A stretch of 64,000 bases of DNA from Marinirhabdus gelatinilytica (GTDB taxonomy: Bacteria; Bacteroidota; Bacteroidia; Flavobacteriales; Flavobacteriaceae). The DNA is taken from positions 620,001 to 684,000 of the forward strand of contig NZ_QRAO01000001.1 in the NCBI RefSeq assembly GCF_003353425.1, in the 5' to 3' direction. The notes below the pieces were generated by a model that was not told the DNA's origin, ran no database searches, and saw nothing but the letters and a program-made list of their open reading frames with translations. This document shows positions 1 to 7,443 of the stretch, one piece after another (positions within the stretch are counted from its first letter, which is position 1; each line of letters opens with the position of its first letter). Made by a program: the position numbers and the translations under genes.

Positions 1-90
1 AAAAATAGTGAATTACTTGTTCAAACAATATTTTGGGCTTTTGGAAAGTTTAGTATAAATAAGCATATATTTGCCCAAAATAAATCAATT

Positions 91-663
91 ATGAAAAACT
101 TAAAAACAATTGTAATCGCTTTTATGGCCGTGGCAACTTTAGTGGCCTGTAAAAGTGACGACGATAATAACGAACAAGAGGCTTTTTTATTCAGTAACAC
201 GAACCTAGCAGGTAATCACGACCTTACTTTTTTTACTATGAATGCGGAAATTATGGGTGAGGTAGCTGGGTTCCCTACAACTGTTATTATAGATGGTGTA
301 GGGGATACCTTTCAGACAGTGGTGGATTTTACTGAAAATGGCACTATGTTATTGGATGGACAGTTTCGTATAGTAACAGAGGTTACAGTTGCAGGGGCAC
401 CCGTTCCTTCAGACCCTGTGATAATTGACTTGGAGAACGAACAGGGAACTTACAGCATAGGCACTAATGCACAAACCATTACATTCGCCAATGTAAACAG
501 TGACATACAGGTGATACAAGAGTTCCCTATAGATATAGTAAATGGTACCTGGGATGTGGCCTTGTTCAACGAAAATGAATTGCGTTTAACAAAGATGGAA
601 ACCACTACCACAGCAGATGGTGATGCAGATATTATTGCAGAAATGAGATTTTTGAGACAATAA
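91..663 (+). CDS. putative lipoprotein of unknown function
   Basis: 190 residues. The N-terminus is a lipoprotein signal peptide: two lysines, a hydrophobic stretch and the lipobox LVAC, with the lipid-accepting Cys at residue 20, followed by an acidic SDDDNNE linker typical of Bacteroidota surface or periplasmic lipoproteins. The rest is beta-rich, with alternating hydrophobic strands, and resembles small lipocalin-like or immunoglobulin-like lipoproteins, but I recognise no family with confidence. It stands alone. A strong rho-independent terminator follows 25 bases after the stop, and ileS begins downstream with its own leader. The function is unknown; the export call is secure. Confidence 0.75.
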   Translation: MKNLKTIVIAFMAVATLVACKSDDDNNEQEAFLFSNTNLAGNHDLTFFTMNAEIMGEVAGFPTTVIIDGVGDTFQTVVDFTENGTMLLDGQFRIVTEVTVAGAPVPSDPVIIDLENEQGTYSIGTNAQTITFANVNSDIQVIQEFPIDIVNGTWDVALFNENELRLTKMETTTTADGDADIIAEMRFLRQ

Positions 664-687
664 AACGAGACAATCCTGAAATTTTAA

Positions 688-717
688 AAAGCCGCTCGTT
701 TTCGAGTGGCTTTTTTT
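688..717 (+). terminator. rho-independent terminator after the small lipoprotein gene
   Basis: An 8-bp stem GCCGCTCG/CGAGTGGC (one G-U pair) closes a TTTT loop, with an A run before it and seven T after it. It separates the lipoprotein gene from ileS. Confidence 0.85.
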
Positions 718-820
718 ATAAACAAAAAGTAACCTAACCCTAACATAGATAAGGCAATAACCGAATATTATTTACCGAAAAAATTAGTAAATTCGCACCC
801 TTATTAAAACACACCGAAGC

Positions 821-3800
821 ATGAGCAACACATTCAAAGAATACAAAGGCTTGGACCTCCCAAAACTGGGCGAGGACATACTCGATTTTTGGAAAAAGGA
901 ACAAATTTTCGAAAAGAGTATTGCCATTCGTGAGGGAGCCACACCATTCGTGTTTTTTGAAGGCCCGCCAAGTGCCAACGGCCTTCCGGGGATTCACCAT
1001 GTCATGGCACGCGCCATAAAAGATATCTTTTGTCGTTACAAGACCCAAAAAGGCTTTAAGGTAGATCGAAAAGCAGGCTGGGACACACACGGGTTGCCCA
1101 TTGAGTTGGGTGTAGAAAAAGAACTGGGCATCACCAAGGAGGATATCGGCAAGAAAATCTCCGTCGAAGCCTATAACGAAGCCTGCCGAAAGGCCGTAAT
1201 GCGCTATACCGATGTTTGGAACCAAGTAACCGAAAGCTACGGCTATTGGGTAGATATGGAAGACCCATATATTACCTACAAGCCTAAATATATGGAAACG
1301 GTCTGGTGGTTGCTCAAACAGATTTACAATAAAGAGCTGCTCTATAAGGGCTATACCATACAACCCTATTCGCCAAAAGCGGGAACGGGTCTCAGCTCAC
1401 ACGAGCTGAACCAACCGGGAACCTACCAAGACGTAACCGATACTACGGTGGTGGCTCAGTTTAAAAGTCCGCGTACCCCAAAAGAGGGGCATTCTATATG
1501 GGACGCCTTTAAGGTTTCCCCTCCCGCCGAAGGCTCGGGGGAGGCATCTTTCCTGGCTTGGACTACTACGCCGTGGACATTGCCAAGTAATACGGCACTC
1601 ACCGTTGGACCCAAGATAGAATATGTGTTGGTGGAAAGCTATAACCAATATACATTCCGGCCCATTTACGTGGTGCTGGCCAAGAATTTGGTAGGGAAGC
1701 AATTTGGCGGAAAGTACGAAGAGACCGATAATGAAGAAGTAGTAAAAGCATACAAACAAGGCGATAAAAAAATCCCTTTTAGGATTGTGGGCGAATGCAA
1801 AGGAACAGACTTGGTAGACATTCACTACGAGCAACTGCTAGATTATGCGAAACCACACAACAACCCAGAAAATGCATTTCGTGTCATCGCTGGTGATTTT
1901 GTAACTACTGAAGACGGTACAGGTATTGTGCACACGGCCCCAACGTTTGGGCAGGATGATGCGCAGGTAGCTAAGCAGGCTACGCCAGAAGTCCCGCCTA
2001 TGTTGGTGGAGGATGAAGATGGAAACTTGGTGCCACTGGTAGATCTGCAAGGAAAGTTCCGTCCAGAGTTGGGCGATTTGGGAGGCAAATATGTAAAGAA
2101 TGAATATTATGCCGATGGGGAAGCCCCCGAAAAAAGTGTGGATGTTGAAATAGCCATTAAGCTGAAAACCGAGAACAAAGCCTTCCACGTTGAAAAGTAC
2201 GTGCACAGCTACCCAAACTGCTGGCGAACCGATAAACCTATCCTGTACTATCCGCTAGACTCTTGGTTCATCAAGGTGACCGAGTTTAGGGACCGCATGC
2301 ACGAGCTGAACGAAACCATAAACTGGAAACCCAAAGCTACGGGTGAGGGCCGTTTTGGCAACTGGCTCGCCAATGCTAACGATTGGAACCTGAGCCGCTC
2401 CCGCTATTGGGGTATCCCACTTCCTTTGTGGCGTACCGAAGATGGAAAGGAAGAAATAGTCATAGGTTCCATAGAAGAATTAAAGGCTGAAATGGCGAAA
2501 GCTGTTGAAGCTGGAGTGATGCCAAAAGCTCTTTTTGAAGACTTTACTGTGGGCGATTATTCCGAAGAAAACTATGACAAGGTAGACCTGCACAAAAACA
2601 TCGTGGACGATATCGTCTTGGTTTCTAAAAGTGGAAAGCCTATGAAGCGTGAGGCAGATTTGATCGATGTGTGGTTCGATAGCGGCTCTATGCCCTATGC
2701 ACAATGGCATTATCCTTTTGAAAACAAGGAGAAAGTTGAAGCAACCTGGCGCAAAGCCGATTTTATAGCTGAAGGTGTGGACCAGACCCGTGGTTGGTTT
2801 TACACCCTGCACGCCATAGCTACCATGATTTTTGACGATGTAGCCTATAAAAACGTAGTGAGCAACGGTTTGGTGCTGGACAAGAACGGCCATAAAATGT
2901 CCAAGCGTTTGGGCAATGCCGTAGACCCTTTCGATGTGTTAAAAACATACGGTCCAGATGCCACACGTTGGTATATGATAAGCAACGCCAATCCATGGGA
3001 TAACCTAAAGTTCGATATCGATGGGATTGCCGAGGTACGCAACAAATTCTTCGGAACGCTTTACAATACCTATGGTTTCTTCAGTCTATATGCTAATTTA
3101 GATAATTTTGAATATGCCGAAGCCGATGTTCCTTCAGAAAAAAGACCCGAGATAGACCGTTGGGTCCTTTCAGAATTGAACACCTTGATACTAGAAGTTG
3201 ACCAAGCCTATGGCGACTATGAACCTACAAGGGCAGCGCGTGCTATTTCAAAATTTGTACAGGAAAACCTAAGTAACTGGTTTGTGCGCTTGAGCCGAAG
3301 ACGTTACTGGAAAGGCGATTATGCCGAAGATAAAATTTCAGCATACCAGACACTCTATACGTGTTTGGTTACTGTGGCACAGTTGGGAGCACCCATAGCC
3401 CCATTCTTTATGGACAGACTGTATAGGGATTTAACTAGCGGTGTCACGTTGAGCGCTGTAGAAGCGTCTGTTCACCTTAGCGATTTCCCAAAAGCCGATA
3501 CTTCGTTGATAGACAAGGTGCTGGAACGAAAAATGCAACGTGCCCAAACAATATCTTCCTTGGTATTGTCGTTACGTCAACGTGAGAAGATAAAGGTGAG
3601 ACAACCTTTGCAAAAGGTGATGGTACCTGTTTTGGATGAAATAACGAAACAAGAGATTGAAGCAGTTTCAGACCTCATAAAGAGCGAGGTAAACGTAAAG
3701 GAAGTAGAATTGATAGATGAAGGTTCAGGAATTTTGGTGAAGCAGATCAAGCCAGATTTCAAAAAATTGGGCCCTCGTTTCGGGAAGGAAATGAAAGCGG

Positions 3801-4258
3801 TAGCCGCTGTAATTCAGCAATTTGGGCAAGATGAAATCGCTAAACTGGAAAAAGAAGGCGAGATCACGGTGACCGTTAATGAAAAAAACACTACCTTAAC
3901 AGTGGATGATGTGGTAATAAGCTCCCAGGATATTGAGGGCTGGCTCGTTGCCAATGCCGATGGAATTACCGTAGCTTTAGACGTAACCATTTCTCCCGAA
4001 CTTAAAAATGAAGGGATAGCCCGTGAGTTGGTAAACCGTATCCAGAACCTTAGAAAGGACTCTGGTTTTGAAGTAACCGACAAAATAGGTGTAACGTTAC
4101 AGGAAGACAGCACACTTATACCGGCAGTAGAACAGAATATTGATTATATAAAACAAGAAACCCTAACCAATGAGTTGCAGTTTGTGCCACAAGTAGATAA
4201 AGGCACCGAAATATCGTTTGACGATGTTGTAACCCGATTGGAAATTAAAAAGAACTGA
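821..4258 (+). CDS. ileS: isoleucyl-tRNA synthetase
   Basis: Charges tRNA-Ile with isoleucine in the cytoplasm. 1145 residues, in the range of the long bacterial/eukaryote-like class. The class I signature region is PPSANGLPGIHH (residues 49-60, the HIGH-equivalent being GIHH), followed by GWDTHGLPIE. The editing (CP1) domain carries LAWTTTPWTLPSN, and the second signature KMSKR is at residues 692-696. The GWDTHGLP variant suggests the type-2 class often linked with low mupirocin sensitivity; that is an inference. Two stretches of the coding sequence look like in-frame copies of dispersed genomic repeats (see those entries). The start ATG is preceded by a near-consensus -7 element, TAAATTCG, at 788-795. 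The TraR/DksA-like gene starts 3 bases after the stop, so the two are probably co-transcribed. Confidence 0.97.
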   Translation: MSNTFKEYKGLDLPKLGEDILDFWKKEQIFEKSIAIREGATPFVFFEGPPSANGLPGIHHVMARAIKDIFCRYKTQKGFKVDRKAGWDTHGLPIELGVEKELGITKEDIGKKISVEAYNEACRKAVMRYTDVWNQVTESYGYWVDMEDPYITYKPKYMETVWWLLKQIYNKELLYKGYTIQPYSPKAGTGLSSHELNQPGTYQDVTDTTVVAQFKSPRTPKEGHSIWDAFKVSPPAEGSGEASFLAWTTTPWTLPSNTALTVGPKIEYVLVESYNQYTFRPIYVVLAKNLVGKQFGGKYEETDNEEVVKAYKQGDKKIPFRIVGECKGTDLVDIHYEQLLDYAKPHNNPENAFRVIAGDFVTTEDGTGIVHTAPTFGQDDAQVAKQATPEVPPMLVEDEDGNLVPLVDLQGKFRPELGDLGGKYVKNEYYADGEAPEKSVDVEIAIKLKTENKAFHVEKYVHSYPNCWRTDKPILYYPLDSWFIKVTEFRDRMHELNETINWKPKATGEGRFGNWLANANDWNLSRSRYWGIPLPLWRTEDGKEEIVIGSIEELKAEMAKAVEAGVMPKALFEDFTVGDYSEENYDKVDLHKNIVDDIVLVSKSGKPMKREADLIDVWFDSGSMPYAQWHYPFENKEKVEATWRKADFIAEGVDQTRGWFYTLHAIATMIFDDVAYKNVVSNGLVLDKNGHKMSKRLGNAVDPFDVLKTYGPDATRWYMISNANPWDNLKFDIDGIAEVRNKFFGTLYNTYGFFSLYANLDNFEYAEADVPSEKRPEIDRWVLSELNTLILEVDQAYGDYEPTRAARAISKFVQENLSNWFVRLSRRRYWKGDYAEDKISAYQTLYTCLVTVAQLGAPIAPFFMDRLYRDLTSGVTLSAVEASVHLSDFPKADTSLIDKVLERKMQRAQTISSLVLSLRQREKIKVRQPLQKVMVPVLDEITKQEIEAVSDLIKSEVNVKEVELIDEGSGILVKQIKPDFKKLGPRFGKEMKAVAAVIQQFGQDEIAKLEKEGEITVTVNEKNTTLTVDDVVISSQDIEGWLVANADGITVALDVTISPELKNEGIARELVNRIQNLRKDSGFEVTDKIGVTLQEDSTLIPAVEQNIDYIKQETLTNELQFVPQVDKGTEISFDDVVTRLEIKKN
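1518..1544 (+). repeat. REP-like palindrome in frame within ileS
   Basis: The 27-base GC-rich segment folds as CCTCCC-GCC-GAA-GGC-(TCG)-GGGAGG. Its reverse complement aligns with the intergenic repeat near 28768: both contain CCCGAGC, then CTTCGG, then GAGGGG, with small indels between. In the protein it encodes roughly SPPAEGSGEA, between the strand ending QFKSPRT and the conserved LAWTTTPWTLPS of the editing domain, a loop where homologues vary in length. This looks like a mobile palindrome tolerated in a surface loop. Confidence 0.55.
3440..3470 (+). repeat. second dispersed-repeat copy in frame within ileS
   Basis: Starts GGTGTCACGTTGAGC, continues GCTGTAGAAGCG, and encodes roughly GVTLSAVEAS. 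The reverse complement of the intergenic repeat at 31652-31680 reads GGTGTCACCCTGAGC followed by TTGTCGAAGAG, so the two clearly belong to one repeat family. It sits in the anticodon-binding part of IleRS, between LYRDL and VHLSDFP, where homologues have a variable loop. Confidence 0.55.
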
Positions 4259-4261
4259 ATT

Positions 4262-4645
4262 ATGGCAGAAGATGTAAAAAACAGATATAACGACTCGCAA
4301 CTTGAAGAGTTTAGAGCGTTGATCAACGAAAAAATAAAGAAGGCACAAGAGCAACTGGAATTGATTGAAAGCGCTTATAAGAACGATTCCAATAACGGTA
4401 CCGATGATACCTCACCAACTTTTAAAGCCTTTGACGAGGGTAGCGAGGTGATGAGCAAGGAAACCGCTTCACAACTTGCCATTCGCCAAGAGAAGTTTAT
4501 TCGCGACCTCAAAAACGCGCTTATCCGTATAGAGAACAAAACATACGGAGTATGTCGTGTAACGGGGAAACTTATAAATCCAGAGCGCTTAAAACTGGTG
4601 CCACACGCCACCCTGAGCATTGAAGCCAAGAACATGCAGAAGTGA
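4262..4645 (+). CDS. TraR/DksA family protein lacking most zinc-finger cysteines
   Basis: 127 residues. An N-terminal helical hairpin (about residues 10-95, with an acidic middle around DDTSPTFKAFDEGSE) is followed by a C-terminal segment that matches the DksA/TraR zinc-finger region in spacing: YGVCRVTGKL, then NPERLKLVPHATLS. Classical DksA has four cysteines there; only the first remains (GVC), and the last CxxC is replaced by SIEA. The family binds RNA polymerase through its secondary channel. Here the fold would have to be stable without zinc. It follows ileS by 3 bases, a gene order I know from other Flavobacteriia, where lspA usually comes next; here lspA is 17 kb away. Confidence 0.85.
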   Translation: MAEDVKNRYNDSQLEEFRALINEKIKKAQEQLELIESAYKNDSNNGTDDTSPTFKAFDEGSEVMSKETASQLAIRQEKFIRDLKNALIRIENKTYGVCRVTGKLINPERLKLVPHATLSIEAKNMQK

Positions 4646-4681
4646 ATAAGCTAATATTTTTCTCAAAAATTTAGCCCATTC

Positions 4682-4701
4682 ATCCCGCTGCATAGCGGGA
4701 T
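4682..4701. repeat. perfect 8-bp intergenic hairpin
   Basis: ATCCCGCT-GCAT-AGCGGGAT. It lies in the 368-base gap between the traR/dksA-like gene and the first LRR gene. It has no T tract, so it is more likely a REP-type palindrome than a terminator. Apart from this and the terminator at 4884, I see nothing else in the gap. Confidence 0.6.
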
Positions 4702-4883
4702 CCCAACACTTGTTTTTCACAGAAAATACGTAAGCGAATCTGGCCGTGCTGGAAGATTTATCTCGCTTTATATAGAGATATCATCATCAAAGCCATGTTA
4801 CAATAATAGATGTGTAAAGGGTCATTTGTGCTATTTTTTGTATTAAAAAAACACTAAAAATTAATTAAATAGCTGTAAATTAA

Positions 4884-4912
4884 AGTCTTTCGATTTTCGG
4901 AAGGCTTTTTTT
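4884..4912 (+). terminator. rho-independent terminator for the ileS-traR unit
   Basis: AGTCTTTCG pairs with CGGAAGGCT (two or three G-U pairs) around ATTTT, then a T run. It lies 240 bases after the traR/dksA-like stop and 100 bases before the LRR gene. Confidence 0.75.
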
Positions 4913-5013
4913 ATGGAGATTTCTTCGTATTAATCTGAAATCTTTTGCAGCAAGCTTTCAGGAGTTTTCACTGTTGGATTGTTATATTTTTAGAACACAT
5001 AAAATCACTATTG

Positions 5014-7410
5014 ATGAAACAAATGTACCTCGCAGCTTTTTTAACGGTATTCTTCTTTTCAGCCTTTTCGGCAAGTGGGCAGATCATAAATTTTCCGGAT
5101 AGTCACTTCAAGAACGCATTGGTAGTGTCCAGTCCTGGCAACGGTATTGCTAAAGACATAGACGGAAATGCCATAGCGATAGATGCTAACGGGGATGGTG
5201 AAATCGAGGTTTCTGAAGCATTGACAGTGTATCAATTGGACATAAATACCCAGCTCATTACAAGTGTAGCAGGGATTGAAAATTTTTCGAACCTCACGCT
5301 CTTAGATTGTACTTCGAACATTATTAACGACATGGATCTTACTGCGTTGGGTAATCTACAAGTCTTGAAATGTTCCAATAACGAGATGGAAACGATCAAT
5401 ATCACGGGTCTTACAAATTTAGACACTGTTAGGGCCTTTAGTAACGATTTAACCACTGTAGACCTGTCGGGTCTCACTAGTCTTACCGAACTCTCCCTTA
5501 GTAGCAACCAGATTACTTCCCTAGATGCCAGCCCTGCTGTAAACTTAGAAAGCCTTATTGTTGCTTATGGACCCCTAAACAGCTTAACCCTTGGCTCGTT
5601 GCCCAATCTTACCTATTTGGAATGTGTTACTTCCAACCTTACTTCCCTGGACGTAACGGGGTGTCCCAATCTTGAATCGCTTTTGTGTTTCGACAATGAA
5701 ATTACAGCATTGGACCTTTCTGGTATGGCAAGTCTTGAGATAGTTAATGCTACAGATAATGCCTTCGATTCTATCACCCTTGCCAATAACACAAATCTGC
5801 AAATTTTAAACGTGGCCCAAAGTAATTTAACGACCCTCGATATTTCTGAATGCCCCAACCTTACCCAGCTATCTTGTTACGATAACGCACTGGAAACTTT
5901 ATTTCTGAAAAACGGTACAGATGAATTTGTAGATATAAGTGGAAATCCAGATCTGGAATATATTTGTTGTGACGAAGAACAGTTTAACAATATCCTTGAT
6001 TTAATCATGCTCTTCGAGTACGATACAAACCTGAACACATACTGTTCCTTTACTCCAGGAGGAACATTTTATACAGTAGCTGGAAATTCAAATTACGATT
6101 TTAATGCAAACGGTTGTGATGCCACAGATCCTCCGGTTTCCTATCTTCAATTTGACATTACCGACGGTACAACCAGCGGTAGTTTTATAGCTAATAATAG
6201 TGGAGCCTATTCTATTGAAGTCCCCGAAGGCAGTTATACTATCACCCCACAAGTGGAAGTTCCAGAATATTTTACCATAACACCTTCAAACTTAGTAGTG
6301 AACTTCCCCACAGATCCAAGTCCTTTCGCCCAGGATTTCTGTGTGGTCGCGGACGGTGTCCACCCAGACCTTGACGTGACCATCATCCCGCTGGAGCCTG
6401 CGAGGCCCGGCTTCGATGCCTCCTACCGCATCTCCTACAGCAACAAGGGGAACCAGGTACAGTCCGGTGACGTCACCATTACCTATCTGGAGCCTTTGAT
6501 GGCGTACGTGTCCTCCGACCCCGTTTTCGATTCGGAGACCCTGAACAGCTACACCTGGGACTTTGTGGACCTGCTTCCCTTCGAGACCCGTACCATAGAT
6601 ATCGTGTTCACCATAAACGCACCCACTGCCACCCCGCCCGTGGACATAGACGACGTACTGGTGTTCACTGCGGACATTGCGCCCCTTTCCGGCGATGAGA
6701 CGCCACTGGACAACCAGTTCGTCCTGGACCAGGTGGTCGTGGGCTCTTTCGACCCCAATGATATAAGGTGCCTGCAGGGGGAGTCGATCTCCCCGGAGGC
6801 CGTTGGCGGTTATGTGCACTATCTCATCCGCTTTGAGAACACGGGGACCTTCCCCGCGGAGAACATCGTTGTGGTCGATGAGATAGATCCCGAGTTCTTT
6901 GATGTGGAGACGATGCGCCCGCTGAATGGGAGCCACGATTTTGTGACGAGGGTGACGGGCCAGAAGGTCGAGTTCATCTTCGAGGGAATAGACCTTCCCT
7001 TCAATGATGAAGATAACGACGGGTTCGTGCTCTTCAAGATAGAGACGGTTCCCGGCCTTGGGTTGGGCGACAGTTTCAGCAACAGTGCGGAGATATTCTT
7101 CGACTTCAATTTCCCCATCGTTACCAATACCTATACCACTACCATAGAGGAGTCGTTGGGAACAGCTGAAAATAATTTTTCTGAAACTATTTCGGTCTAT
7201 CCAAACCCTTCAAAAGATATTTTGTACATAGCACATAACAACCAAGTTGAAATTGCTTCCATTGAAATACTGGACCTTGTAGGTAAATCGGTATTTATGG
7301 AAACAAAGAACACTTCTGAGCTAGATATTTCCAGTTTGCAGTCTGGAGCTTATTTTCTAAGAGTAGCTTCTGAAAAGGGTGTAGAGGTATTACAGTTTAT
7401 AAAAGAATAA
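5014..7410 (+). CDS. secreted leucine-rich-repeat protein with T9SS sorting domain (copy 1)
   Basis: I chose the ATG at 5014 (798 residues) because MKQMYLAAFLTVFFFSAFSA begins a normal signal peptide; an upstream in-frame ATG at 4945 would put 23 odd residues before it. Order: signal peptide; conserved IINFPDSHFKNAL; an EF-hand-like loop DANGDGEIEVSE (57-68); roughly ten leucine-rich repeats (about 75-300); a Cys-containing linker; a DUF7619-like/DUF11-like beta domain with the motif GSFDPND (about 440-712); and a type A C-terminal sorting domain starting near ENNFSETISVYPNPS (about 717-798). It is probably exported by T9SS and surface-attached or released. The region 6325-7155 has quite different base composition from its flanks. 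A paralogue follows 33 bases downstream and another lies at 28961. Confidence 0.85.
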   Translation: MKQMYLAAFLTVFFFSAFSASGQIINFPDSHFKNALVVSSPGNGIAKDIDGNAIAIDANGDGEIEVSEALTVYQLDINTQLITSVAGIENFSNLTLLDCTSNIINDMDLTALGNLQVLKCSNNEMETINITGLTNLDTVRAFSNDLTTVDLSGLTSLTELSLSSNQITSLDASPAVNLESLIVAYGPLNSLTLGSLPNLTYLECVTSNLTSLDVTGCPNLESLLCFDNEITALDLSGMASLEIVNATDNAFDSITLANNTNLQILNVAQSNLTTLDISECPNLTQLSCYDNALETLFLKNGTDEFVDISGNPDLEYICCDEEQFNNILDLIMLFEYDTNLNTYCSFTPGGTFYTVAGNSNYDFNANGCDATDPPVSYLQFDITDGTTSGSFIANNSGAYSIEVPEGSYTITPQVEVPEYFTITPSNLVVNFPTDPSPFAQDFCVVADGVHPDLDVTIIPLEPARPGFDASYRISYSNKGNQVQSGDVTITYLEPLMAYVSSDPVFDSETLNSYTWDFVDLLPFETRTIDIVFTINAPTATPPVDIDDVLVFTADIAPLSGDETPLDNQFVLDQVVVGSFDPNDIRCLQGESISPEAVGGYVHYLIRFENTGTFPAENIVVVDEIDPEFFDVETMRPLNGSHDFVTRVTGQKVEFIFEGIDLPFNDEDNDGFVLFKIETVPGLGLGDSFSNSAEIFFDFNFPIVTNTYTTTIEESLGTAENNFSETISVYPNPSKDILYIAHNNQVEIASIEILDLVGKSVFMETKNTSELDISSLQSGAYFLRVASEKGVEVLQFIKE
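6325..7155 (+). other. GC-rich mosaic block inside LRR gene copy 1
   Basis: By hand count, G+C is 40/60 at 6361-6420 and 37/60 at 6901-6960. It is 19/60 at 5881-5940 just upstream in the same gene, and 23/60 at 9541-9600 in the paralogue's equivalent domain. Codons inside the block end mostly in C or G, while the paralogue uses A/T-ending codons for nearly the same protein. The switch back to AT-rich sequence coincides with the start of the sorting domain, which is nearly identical at DNA level to the paralogue's. This points to recombination or gene conversion with a foreign or differently selected donor. Confidence 0.7.
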
Positions 7411-7443
7411 AAGAATTTTTGCTAACCAGATAATACGCATATT

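Noticed and set aside
28-47. 20-base identity with 7846-7865 (ATATTTTGGGCTTTTGGAAA)
   Set aside because: One isolated AT-rich match between an upstream region and an LRR codon stretch, with no flanking similarity; probably chance.
740-1363. 207-codon open frame antisense to ileS
   Set aside because: Covered by the unmistakable IleRS signature regions on the other strand.
4945-5013. Upstream ATG for the first LRR protein
   Set aside because: It would place 23 residues before a normal signal peptide; ATG 5014 gives a standard export signal.
6292-6936. 214-codon minus-strand open frame in the LRR gene
   Set aside because: A by-product of the GC-rich block, where stop codons are rare in all frames; the sense strand encodes the conserved DUF7619-like domain.
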